From Lingula anatina (taxonomy: Eukaryota > Brachiopoda > Lingulata > Lingulida > Lingulidae): 64,000 bases of DNA. Within the stretch, counting starts at the first letter, position 1, and every line of letters begins with the position of its first letter. Position numbers and translations under genes: made by a program. The stretch covers positions 109,280 through 173,279 of the forward strand of contig NW_019775608.1 in assembly GCF_001039355.2 (NCBI RefSeq). The letters are read 5' to 3'. The notes beneath the pieces were generated by a model. It had not been told where the DNA came from. It searched no databases and saw nothing but the letters and a program-made list of their open reading frames with translations. Positions 38,224-49,745 of the stretch are shown here, one piece after another.

Positions 38224-41200
38224 CTGGATTGTAAGAAATCTATAGCGTTTTTTTTTTTTTTTTTTTTTTTTTGATAAATCGTATAATTTGTTAGGCCCGA
38301 TCTCCTTTTTCCACCAAAACCATTTTACTTTAAAAAAAATCATTTTCAGTACTTTTATTAGTAAGAATTAAAATTTTGACGGCCACCTTTGACGGCAAAC
38401 TTTCCACGAGGTGCTCCTGATAACATTGCAATATCGAACGTGGGCCATAGACCTATAGACCTAAGTGCATTTTTGCTACAGCTAGGTTACAGGGATATCT
38501 ATAGGCTTATTATAAGGGCTACTGTAAATTCCGTTGGCATCTAAGTTCTGAAAGTATAATTGCGGCGACGAGATTCAAACGTCAGTATAAAAGAAGCATC
38601 ATAAACGTAATTCTGACGTAATTGTAGTGTAGTTGTGACCTTACGTGACGTCAATTCAACGTCATAATAGCGTCATAAATTGCCACCTACCACAGGTCAA
38701 AAACGTCCATGCCGAGGAGAGCGGACTGACCAACCCACTGGCGTATTACTTCATTTGTAGGACCCATCACGCTGCCAGCTTTACTGTCTCTCAGAAGGCG
38801 TTCCAACCCTGACGAGAGTGGTTAAATTGTATTATCATTCTGAAATATTTCAACATGAAATATTTCAATATTTCAAAATATTGTAAAACAGATTTTTCTC
38901 CTTGAGATAAACTGCGATTGCCATTTGTTCTTCTTTGCGTCCAACGCATTTATTACACTCCAAATGTATCGTCCGGTTTGTAGTTAAGTAATACCGTTAA
39001 CTTTCAAACTAATGTTTATTTATTTATTTATTTATTTTATTTATTTTTTTTTTTGGGGGGGGTGGGGGGGGTGGGGGGGGGAGAGCAAATTTCAGCAAAA
39101 AAATTGAATGTGAATAAACAACCACCAAAGCCATCAAACATGGACATGGACAAACATGGACAAAACTTCGTTATCATATCCTAGTATCAAAATATTCATG
39201 TATCAACCCATGTCTGTTTTGTAGCCGGCCCCGCCGCACGCGTGCAGCATCTTGTCGGACACCTTGGCCGCGTTTCTGGCCGCTTGGTACTTGCTCTGGA
39301 ACCCCCAGTGGATGACCTGTGACCTGGAAATATGTGGGCGCTACATTAACCACATATGTTAAGTGATATTATAGATTTAAGTAAAACTCAGTATTGAGTC
39401 CTAGGTTTATTTTAGAATTACTCAAGCCAAGAAGGTCTCCATTTGTCAGTTTATCCGTTTGTCAACAGCCTAACTCAAGACGCAATGGATAGATTTTGAT
39501 AAAATTTTCGGGAAAGGTCAAAAATGGGTAAAATTTAAAGTGATTGAAATTTGGTGAAGATACATGTACGCGATCCGGATCCCCATAATTGTGAGAAAGG
39601 TCTAATGACCTTGCCCTTGTGCAATGGATCTTGCTTCATCTAGCACAGTATATCAGTGGGGAGGTCTTATTAGGAGACGCACTGAACTCTCTGAGTACTT
39701 TTATAGTTCGTATACGATTTAGAACGATAGATGGCAGCACTATTCCGTGACTACAGAGCTAGCTTACGTCGATCATATTGAAACCATCATAACAAAGTAT
39801 ATATGTTAAGTAGAAAGAATTTATTTATTTATTTTACTTGAATTGAAATGAGTGTTATTCATTCCAAGGTTTCAATAGGTCCTCTTCAAATCAGATAAGC
39901 CACATGTGTAGTTTTAAATAAAAGAACCTATATTAATATAGGCCCTATGTAAATTGAGAACAAAATGGTCAAATAGATAAAAAATGTGATTTCCCTCAAC
40001 CATGAGTCAACTTGATGGTGAAACAAACGTTTATACTTTAGGCCTAGGCCTACCTTTGTTTGATGTCAGCATCTGTGTATTTCGTCCAGTCATTGTTGTT
40101 GGTGGCCTTGTCATAGAACCGAGCCGCGCTGTACACTGACATGCGACAAGCATTGGTGGAAAGGACACAATCTCCAAAGTAGTCCTAAAAAGGACAAAAA
40201 TGGAAAGGGATGGATAACTAGGGCCTATACTCTTCGATAGGGCCTAGACGGTTGACATTTTATGGACAGGGGCGGATCCAGAGATATTTTTTGACAGTCT
40301 TCTAAATTATCTTTGTTAATCCATCCTCCATTTTTGACCGTCTTCGGACAGAAAACATTAGATACCCGTCAATGTAAACTTAAAAATCTGACCGTCTTCC
40401 GGAAGACCCAGAAGACGGCCTAAATCCGCCCCTGATGGAGGTGTTTATATGGTTACGATCCAAAGGCTGAGTGCATGTATGAAAGCTTTAAACCTCGATA
40501 TCTGTCAAAAATTTGCATGTCAAATTCGACTGCTTGTCATTTCCCATTTTCAAGCGACAAACGATTGAAAGATGTCGCATGCCAAGAATCACATAAAAAA
40601 TTCGGATGTAATTGTAGATCTATGGTCTATGTGATTATATGGCCTATCTACATATCCATTCCTACCGGTATATAACAACACTCAGCATATGGTATAGTCT
40701 GCATGTAATTTTTGAATTTCTTAGGAAATGTCAACGTGTGGGCTAATAGGTGTTCTGTCTATAACATAAAAGGAAGTACCTGGATAGTCGGGTAGTCACA
40801 TACGCGCATGCCCACATCAGCATGTCTCTTATCAGTCACGTGTTTCCGGGCTATATCAATGCACCCCATGGCAATCCCGCTCCAGCAAGCAGAAGACACC
40901 AACACGAAGTACGCCAGAACAGACTCGTCATTTAGATATGCCCCCTCACCTGAGTTTACCAAAAATTATTTTACATAATAATAATAAAAGAAGAATGATA
41001 ATAATGAGCAGAAGGCGGTTACGTAGACCTCTTTTTACGTGTATGTCCTCGGCATGTGTCCTTAGTTGGTGTAACTTGTAGCCTATTTTCCGTTCACTAA
41101 TTAATCGTATTTTAGACTTTCACCAATTTGGTAATAACACACAATTAATTATTATGCAGTCTTAATGGTATATCCCAACACTGACAAACCAATAATATAC

Positions 41201-44200
41201 GGTACTTTACCGATTCTGCCAATGATCCTGTCTGGGCCTAGGATCCCCTCAGAAATCAGCATACCGGATTGGTTGCCATGTACACCAAGTCCTGACCAAT
41301 CGCTGGTGTGCGCACGCACTTCGTCCTATATATAAAGCGTTGTATACATAACACTGTGTAAACAATTGCTTTTTTCAAAAAGTATTAAAATTCAAATATT
41401 TGATTATTCTCCCGAATTTTCCAGTGTAACAGCATCTTAGAATGTATTTTTCTTCTCACTTCATCATCTTTTTGTGAAAAGCATAAAACATTCTTGATTG
41501 CAGATTTTACTAACTGTAAACTGACTTTTTCAGCGGGGAAAATTCAGGGTAGTTCCAAAATGGTGACGTTAGTGGCTACTATTTGGATTGGCTGGATTTG
41601 CAAATGGATACCCTTTGAATCAAAAGTCAAGTATTCTCGGATGAGTTCCATATTTAAGTACTAGCTTCAACATGCCCGGCCTGAGAATACTTACAAGGAT
41701 TTCGGCACTGTAATACGTAACTACATAGGGGAGACCGGGGCTAGTTGGACCCCCGGGGTAAGTTGGCCCCCCATCAAGTCTCTTTAATAAAGTTACTTTA
41801 AGATGTTAAATCATTTCATTTGGACTCACTGCCCACGCTCTTAGCACTATTGGATACGGTCACTTTACAAAATGATGTGATCAATTCTTTTACCCCATAG
41901 TTACTTTGTCATACGTTGATGGGGGTCCAACTAGCCCCGGTCTCCCCTACTAACTATACCCCGGTAGAAAGTCCGCGAATATTTGCCTGATTGTACCAGT
42001 ATACCAAGTAGCGAACATTTAGGCTTTATGCTCCCCATAATACTCCCGTCTCCATGGTGAAAATGCACCTTGCAAGTGTTTGTTTTCATAAAATATTCAA
42101 TTCAAAATACAGGGTAGATCAAAATATGCCCAGCACGTGTGACTTACTGCAAACAGCAACATGGCCGTCATATTAGCCATGTCGTCCTTGACCCCCGGGC
42201 TCAGCGTCTCTACCACATAGAAGTCGGCAAAACCTGCGCTGGTAGTCCATGACGAGAACTTCAGCATCTGGATATTACCGTCCGCAGTGTAGTCTGATTT
42301 GGACGAGAGGACGTACCAGAAATGGCCCCCTTAAAGTTGACATTTTCAACATATACTGGTTAATTTTATTGCAGAAATAAGTTAAAGGTTTGCACTATCC
42401 GGATGACGCGTGAAGTGGATGAATAATGCTGCGATTTTGAATCCTAACGTTTTCACTATCTAGAGGCAAAGGATTTTAGATACATTATGGTCATACTGTA
42501 CGTACATGTAAATATCAGCCGTTTTAAAAGCGATCTACCGGGTATGTTCAAGTACTTCAAATAGTTTTTCATTATTGAATTAAATTTCATGTAGATTTAG
42601 ACAATAACAGATAAATGCTTTTTAAAAAAATAAACTACCAGAATTATCTCTTGGAAGTTTTCCTGCAAACTGACACTTTGGTGAGTCATTTCGGTTGTGA
42701 TTCTTTTATTTAGTCCACAATGGAGCTAAGTGATAAAATGTATTTCGAAACTTCTAATAAGTTGCACGTACTTGAAGCATATCGGTAGTTCATTATTTTT
42801 ATACGACAAATAATTACTCATAAACACAGTGCATGCTTTTTAAAGTGCAAATGTTTTGATAAGATATGCATGCTAAAATAACTTTTTTGCGTATTTTTCC
42901 CCTAAAACTTGTAATAAACATACTTAAAGACGAATTTGTTTAAAATTGTACGTTTTTTCCGTCTTTCTAGTTCGTGCTGTACTGACACTGATACAATGAA
43001 GTCAGGGATATTTCTCACCGGACGCCGGATCACTGTATGAGAGCGTGCCGATCAGCTTGTCTTGATCCAGCCTACGGAGGACATCTTGGATCAGTTGGCT
43101 GTCATGGTAACGGGAGCAAAGGCCGGCGACAGCAGAAGTGTGCATGCCTGTTACAGAAATGGGGAAGTAAATATGTGTTAAGGATTGCTTGCTACCTCGT
43201 TCATATAGGCGCATGTGCGCGCCCACACACAGTCACACACACACTATCTAGAGACCAAATTAAGTGACATGTTTTGATTTAATTTTGTCAGTTTTGTTAC
43301 AAGTGTGTACTAAATAGGTACTTTCTAACTGCGTCAAAACAAGATTACCTGTTGTTAAAAAAATGAAAAATCGTGCAGCATGAAAAAACATTTTACATGA
43401 AGTTGACGGGATTAATTGGATACGCACTGGGAACTAGTGCATCTTACTGAAAACTTTAAAATGGTTTTAGGCTTTGTTAATTATTTAAATTTTTGACTTC
43501 ATACCAACAAGGAATGAAATAACACTTACAATATACCATTGCCGTGCTAGGGCACCCATATCTCGCGATAGTCTCGACTACCATGGCAACGCACACGTGA
43601 TTCTGACCACGCCCTCCCAACTCCTTGGGAACAATCAGACTGAGAAGCCCCATACGAGCCAGCGCGTCCATATTAGCTCTTGGAAACTCGTACGTCTCAT
43701 CAGAAACCACCTACAAGTATATATATATAAAGACTGGCAGAAATGAACGTATTTTTTTATCAGTCTACGTCTCTTTTAAGTCGAGTATATTTTAGTGCGA
43801 ACCTATGTTTTGCTAACAATGAATACTATGACGACAAAACCCATTAAATGGGCTCATTTCCCTCCCTCCCTTTCACCAAAGCTTTTATTATTTATGCCAG
43901 AACCTATAATTCGACCGTCACGGAGTGTTAGCCAGCGGTATAAACCAGTGTTTCTTTGTATCTGCTGTGCTGTATGATACACATGTAGTATAATTCTGTT
44001 GCATTTTGCAAGATCATCATGTATACATTTACACGTTGTTATCGTTCTCCATCAGCGGGCAACTTGCTTTTCATTGCCACAAAGCAGGAGTTGCTGATAA
44101 TATAAGACAGCTAAAATAACTGGCCCTTCCAAATATAATATACAACATGTCCATGTAATCGAGACAACCTGGCCAGTTTTAACAAGTATTTTAATAACAA

Positions 44201-47200
44201 TCATTTCGGTCCATATGAATGTTTGTTAACATTCAGTCAATGCGTGGCAAAAAAAAAAAAAAAAAACTTAAGTCAGGTCACCTGACTAAGAACTTAATAA
44301 CCAAGGTTACATGGTCACATGGGCACATCTTACCCTATCAGGAGTAGTGTAACAGCACTCTCATGGAATCCTAGTCAACTAAGCCAGAGAACTTACTTAG
44401 GTTTTTTTTTGTGTGTGAAATTGCAGCCAGGCATTGCTATTGGAATTTGTCATTTTGTCGACATGAATTGTGTCTTGGCAAATCGTATTTGAAAACTCGC
44501 TCTTTTGAAAGAATGGGATAATGGCACCATGTCAAAATGCCATTCATTTTTGATGACCCTTGCTGATATAGTCTGCATTTTATATGTAAATCTATGCATT
44601 CTTTCAGCCTTTGCTACAAGTCACCTGGATTTCAGACGGTAGTACATGTTGTGGTGCATAGGCCCTACCAAACATTAAAAGCAACATAAATCATTAGTGT
44701 TAAAATTTGGCATTCAAAATGGCGTAAGTAGCGTTTAAATGTATCCTTTATGGCATTTAAAACGCTGGAAATACCGTCAAAATGCATTCTTATGTTTAGG
44801 GTGTTAGCGTTGTTGGGATCTAGCCATCCAACCACCTGCCTCTGGTCATAAGTAAGGCCGATTTCAACAAAACTGACTAAGTGAAATGCAAAATAACAAA
44901 CTTGTTTATACATGCACGTAGGCGGTATATAATTAATCTGTTGGAAGGTATATTTTTCGACTGAGTTAGTCTTTCTGTCTTCCATTCTTACCCATGATCT
45001 CCGATTAATACATGTAGCTGCGTAAATATTACAACATTACATTTTAATGCAAAAAGGTTTCGAGGAAAACTAATCCTCAACAAATTTCAACCTTTTTAAT
45101 TTTTAAGATTTTAAGGTTACTTACAACAGCCTTTTAACAATATGAGATTTTTACGGGTGTAAAGTAACCAGCTTTACCAAAGGTACGTGCACTTGAAAAC
45201 AAACACGCGTACAATACCGGTGGTACAATAAAGATCATACAATATGGTTCGCATATTTTTCCTGTCTGAATTCATTACACCATCAGCCATTGCAACCACA
45301 TAGATGTAAGGTGGTTGAGGTGGCGGAGGTTGACCGTCAAGATAAGTTTGTTATCAGAGATCAGAAAGGTTGGATAATGGTAGATCTATTCCTTTTCTTC
45401 ACACTCCCAGGCACTTTTTTCAAATGTTTAAACAGCTGTAGACCAATACAGGTGATCATGAGTGATGACCTCACCTGGAAAAATCGTAATTTAAACACAC
45501 TCGACCTTCTCATATTTCAACCCGCCAAACAGGAGCTATCTAGCAGGGTCTGGGGTTGTGAATAAGACACCAATAAAAGGATTTTCTGCTCAGTAAGTGT
45601 TCATTATATTGCAATATTTTACATAAAGAGAAGTACTGTACATAAACCTAAGCGGGAAAAGTTGTATTGGTAAATGTATGTCTTTATGACGTACGGATCA
45701 CCTTCCATAACACAACCTCTCCGTTGACATTGACGACACATTTTTGGGGACTTGTTTTTCATTTGTACAAGGACGTTGACTTATTCAAAGTCAAAAGAAT
45801 TAAATAAATGATAAATAATAAAGACTTTGTGCATGAAAACAAACCAAATCTTCACGCAAGTTAACTGTCATTACAAAAAATCTTCTCTTAAATTATCAAA
45901 ATAATGCATAACGAAAAACAGTTTGCGCTGAAAACAAACTGTATTGAAATGCAATCATAAAATCTGGCCATAAGCCTTTCACTGGGTGTGTTTCAATACC
46001 CACGGCTTAGTTATCCCAGGCGCGTTCCGTATCATTCAGTGTAGAGAAATGCCACTTAACGTGATTTTATTCATCTATGCAAATCTTTAACTTTAATATC
46101 CGTATTACGTCTATTTTTTTAACTATATAAAGTGAAATGGTTATTGCGCATGTCTTATTATCATCAGCTCGGAACATGGCAGAATGTTTTTATCGGGTGT
46201 AACCCCAGACGAAAATAACTTATACAAATTATGAGGCCATGCATTCCATACTTACATTATCTTGTGAAGGCTGATGTCAGTAGTGTGAAACAACCGGTTT
46301 TTCAGCCACATTTGTACTTTTATAAACATTTCCAGGCACGGCCCTATCACGCTTATTATCACATCCCGCATCTCAAATGAAAATGCTCTGTTAGACATCA
46401 AAATAGAGGGGAATAGGCTGTCCTGAATGGAGGCTATTCACCTGGATAACCCCATTCCCTGATGAAGATGCTCTGTAAGGCATCGAAATATTGGAGGTAA
46501 ATTATTTCAATATTTATCTGTTGATTGAAGAAGAAAAAAAAATTGTTCTAGTAACTAAACAGGATTTTGTTCATGTACTTGATCTAAAATGAATGCATGT
46601 ATTGGTAGATCCCCTTTGCCAAGATGTCAAGAAACGTTGACTTAAAAATGATTTTTTATTTGAATTTTACATGTTCAGCAAAACCGTTTATATCGATTGA
46701 AATGACAATAGTCAAAACCCTAGAGGCACTCTGGCAATTGTTATCATTAATATCGATAGCTGTTATATGGCTGCGAAGATAAAAGAATAAAAACATTTTT
46801 GTATATTTTTCCATATTTTGTCCCAAATACGTTTCACGTTTTCACGGGACTGACTTTGACAACTGTCCATTTAAATTTAACCACTTCAGAGACCCCCAGC
46901 TAATGAAATTATTCAGCACCATGAAACCGCGTGTTTCATTTTTGTTAATCTTTCCTAACGTGCTTTGTCCATTTGTCTGAAGTACACCATATATGCTTTG
47001 CTTTCGACATTTTTACCTCCGCCAAGGAGGCTATGTTTTCACCCCAGTTTTTCTGCCTGTCTGTCTGTTTGTTTGTCATCAACATGACTCAAAAAGTTAT
47101 GGACCGATTTTGATGAAATTTTCAGGGTAGGTGTGAAATGGGTTAACTTAGAAGTGATTAGTTTTTGGTGGTGATCCGGATCAATAATCAATCAATAATC

Positions 47201-47613
47201 AATGATAATAAAAATTGCTGCCTTGGCGGAGGTAGGTCTGCGCTCTCGGAGTGCTTTTCTAGTTGTTAATCTTTCTTAACCCGCTTTGTCTATTTGTCTA
47301 AAATAAGCTATATATCCTTTGCCGTCGATAAAAATAAGTCTCCTGACTTAAAGTACATAAACCTGTCCTACATATAAAATTCATTGTGCGAAAAAATTAT
47401 GGAACGTAATAAGAAAGAAAAAATAAACAAACTAACAAAACTAAACAAATAATAAAAAAGACTTACTGCATTAGGGCGCAAAGTGGTTCGACACAGTTCA
47501 ATAAGGTCCCGCTCGATTTGCTTCTGCTCCTCAGTAAGAGTGTAGGGAGGATCGTAATCGCTGCCAACTCCCCAAAACTGTCGCTCGCCCCACATCTTCT
47601 GCGCCGCGGCCAT
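36616..47613 (-). CDS. Acyl-CoA dehydrogenase fused to a cytochrome-b5-reductase-like domain, whole gene
   Basis: Twelve coding exons join in frame into 2,286 nt (761 aa). The ATG is at 47611-47613 and the TAG stop at 36616-36618. Residues 1 to about 430 are a full acyl-CoA dehydrogenase (ACAD) fold. Residues from about 470 to 761 are an FAD/NAD(P)H reductase module of the ferredoxin-reductase/b5-reductase type. The fusion is read across exon 9 to exon 10, where FDL-TG joins G-AQRVKPG in phase 2 with consensus splice sites. No cytochrome b5 heme domain is seen. No signal peptide is evident. ACADs normally pass electrons to ETF or oxygen; here a built-in reductase could couple the acyl flavin to NAD(P)H or another acceptor. 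That is inference. I know no standard gene symbol for this architecture. Confidence 0.85.
38252..38272. repeat. Poly(T) tract next to fusion gene exon 10
   Basis: A T-run lies about 30 bases on the upstream (intron 9) side of the exon 10 acceptor. Confidence 0.8.
38691..47613 (-). CDS. Fusion gene exons 1-9: acyl-CoA dehydrogenase half
   Basis: Exons: 1 (47467-47613), 2 (43530-43710), 3 (43019-43147), 4 (42148-42329), 5 (41211-41325), 6 (40780-40949), 7 (40054-40184), 8 (39208-39323) and 9 (38691-38808). Landmarks are YTLTEEQKQIERDLIELCR, MGLLSLIVPKELGGRG, GTLSYSDPAS, LKFSSWTTSAGFADFYVVE, SDWSGLGVHGNQSG, AYFVLVSSACWSGIAMGCID and HACGGAGYKTDMGLERLLRD. The FAD-contacting CGGAGY and RD blocks are present. 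Where MCAD-type enzymes have the catalytic Glu in YEGT, this protein has VMGPTNEVIR (404-413). Exon 4's acceptor (tttaag) is weak but phase-consistent. Intron 1 is 3.8 kb. Confidence 0.87.
39428..39650. repeat. Diverged copy of the 47015-47233 repeat
   Basis: Shares ttttgat-aaattttc-gg and gatccggatc blocks with 47015-47233, in fusion-gene intron 7. The inverted ends are not recognisable here. Confidence 0.45.
40267..40433. mobile_element. MITE with caggggcggat ends and 5-bp target duplication, copy 1
   Basis: 167 bp beginning caggggcggatccag and ending aaatccgcccctg. It is flanked by atgga on both sides. An internal gtcttc/gaagac palindrome is present. No coding capacity. It lies in fusion-gene intron 6. 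Confidence 0.75.
41726..41949. mobile_element. Fold-back MITE with taggggagaccggggct ends
   Basis: The left end taggggagaccggggctagt is exactly mirrored by the right end actagccccggtctccccta, with the next bases (tggaccccc) also largely paired. About 224 bp, in fusion-gene intron 4. Confidence 0.75.
46459..46516 (+). ncRNA. Hammerhead-ribozyme-like core, incomplete
   Basis: CTGATGA (46459-46465) is followed by a 5-bp helix gatgc/gcatc, GAAA (46485-46488), and an 8-base complementary pair aaatattg/caatattt (46486-46515) in the place of stem III. A convincing stem I cannot be paired. A diverged second copy lies at 46372-46410. It may be a relic of a retroelement-borne ribozyme, or chance. Confidence 0.25.
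47015..47233. mobile_element. Inverted-repeat element with acctccgccaagg ends
   Basis: A perfect 13-bp inverted repeat (acctccgccaagg / ccttggcggaggt) brackets about 219 bp. It lies in fusion-gene intron 1, about 230 bp past exon 1. Confidence 0.65.
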
Positions 47614-48384
47614 TGTGTTGGGTCAGATTGTCAACCAGGCGTCTGCTGGCGAGACGCGGGTCGTGTCGGCTTTATAAGTGTGGGCGGAAGTCGAGATGAC
47701 TGATGACGCCATTACTATGCAAAATAGTTTTTATTTCTGTGATGAAATGTTGAACGAAACCAGTTGCTTCTGTCCAAGAGGAAAACGTGTGTCTTAGCGC
47801 AAGAAGCAGATGGCCAGAGCTCGTGACGTTATCTGCACTTTTAAAAAATACAGAAATGTACACAGAATGAGCCGGAGAATTATCAGTGAACATCTGATGA
47901 AAAAAAAAAAAAAAACTCCCAGCGTCCCTGGTCAGGGGGTAGACAGCCGCAGTGTGGCGTGACAGGTGACATACCTTACATACCGAGGGGACAATTCATA
48001 GTCACAAAGAACATCTGAACCGTGTAGGCATTTGCCTGTATTTCATGGTAACATTCATCACGCTACTGTCGAAAGTCACTGCATAAAAATGAGAAAAGTA
48101 TAATTTTTAGTCATCTCGAAAAAAAAAAAAAAAAAACTACGCAGGCTTTGTATGGAGGTCAGACATCTTTCTCTCATGATGACCTCTAATGGTTCGTAAA
48201 GTTGGAAATCACACCGTAAATCTCCCCATTATTCGTGAATCAAATAGACAGTAAACACGGGGTGGAAGTTTGGGGTCACATCCTAAGCAAGCTAGAGCAT
48301 GTGCATGTCACACAAGCACGTGACTAGCATTCCAATCCGACAAAAGACCAACATTTATCCCCGACTTCTAATCCCCTGGGACCA

Positions 48385-48545
48385 AGGGCGCATTCAGAGC
48401 AGATGATCCGCGGATTAAATATGGCCGACCCCCTTTAAAAGCAAGTCGCCTAATCCCCTGATGGTCTCCCCGCCTCAACACGCGCCATTAAATGGATTAC
48501 ATCTCGGCTCCGAGGTTTTAATGCTAGACCCCTGCAGCAACTTGC
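48385..48545. mobile_element. Fold-back MITE relic, half copy
   Basis: Shares aatatggc-gacc, then aaaa-agc and taatccc-tgatggtct-cc-gcctc with the 28570 and 60041 elements, but lacks the returning arm. Confidence 0.45.
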
Positions 48546-48639
48546 TCTGATTGCGCTCTAGCTAGTCTGCTGTGGCTCTATTTGCTTGCAACTATTTTTC
48601 TATTCTTTAAATTAAGACGTGGTCTGTGGTACTACAAAA

Positions 48640-48760
48640 ATGGTTCGGTGGACAGCTACAATTTTATTTCGAATTGCATTCGAAGAAGACCCAATTTTTA
48701 CGTCCCAGAGTTTAGACCAATTTTCGTTTTTGAGTTCTCCTGGAAAGCAGGCCCGTGGCT
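48640..48760. repeat. Dispersed repeat, unit 1
   Basis: Starts gtggacagctacaatttta at about 48651 and continues cgaattgca-, aagaagccca and gtttagacca. The same order recurs at 53208-53320. Confidence 0.5.
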
Positions 48761-49745
48761 TTGTCTTATTTTGGAGTCGCTTCTCTAACCACTGTTTTCT
48801 CCAGGGCGGAGATCAGGAGACGTGAGCTAACTATGAATCAGCAGCAACCAGGAGAATTACAGGGGTTGTTTAATGGGCCCAGTTCCCATTACTTTTTTTT
48901 TGCTATTTTTATGTCTTTAACCTCAAGTTTCGAAAAAATGAATAAAAATAGAAACCAGTGCTATTGCAAGAAGATTTTCAACGTTACATGTGGTTTTGGA
49001 CTCGTAAAAGCGTACATTTCTAGAACAAAGCATTTTTATGCTCCACGGTTTCTTTACTTAGATTTCGTTGACTTTAATATGCAAAGTTACGTCAAGTTGT
49101 CTATGTCTGTCTCAAAGTTTCGACCAATTTTTGACATTCAATGCATTTGGGAAGCATTCCCTTGTGGATTCTCAACTTGGAGTAGCATTAACGCCCATTA
49201 GCATTAATGGCATTAACGGCATTAACGGTCGTTCACGTGAAATTCGAGGCCGCAGAAGTCTGCAGCAAGCAAGAGAGAAATTTAAGTCGTTACTCGTAAT
49301 TGCGTTGCATATCCCATAACGTATTCTGATATATAATTGTTTGTGATTTGTAAGAAAGACACCTGCTATGGTTTTGTAGAAAAGTAGTAATTCCAAAATG
49401 CCATCACCACGGAATGCTGAATCCTATGTTCTGGTTAATCTTGTATCCAGCTTTACGTGCACTGAATTGTGATGTGGACTTTTTCTTCAGATCTTTTCCT
49501 TTATGTCCTCTATCTGCATTCATTTTATAGCGAACAACATCATTAAAAAGAAAGACATGCTTATTATATTTTACTATGGTCTGTTAACAAACTTTAACTG
49601 TTATTTTACGTGGTTTGCCTCCCCAGCATGTAAAAGTACATCTGATTACATACTTTTACATCCGTTTTTGTGTCTTTTATTCATCTTTTTATGTAAAGAC
49701 ACAGTGTAAGGGGAGGACTGTAAGGGACGCGGTGGCGCCCCTTAT

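Noticed and set aside
45290-45565. Frame of 91 codons with VIMSDDLTW, like part of a LINE reverse transcriptase
   Set aside because: The similarity is one short block with no other reverse transcriptase motif around it.
48582-49319. Overlapping frames of 68-148 codons right of the fusion gene
   Set aside because: They lie in dispersed repeats, have no splice context and resemble no family I know.
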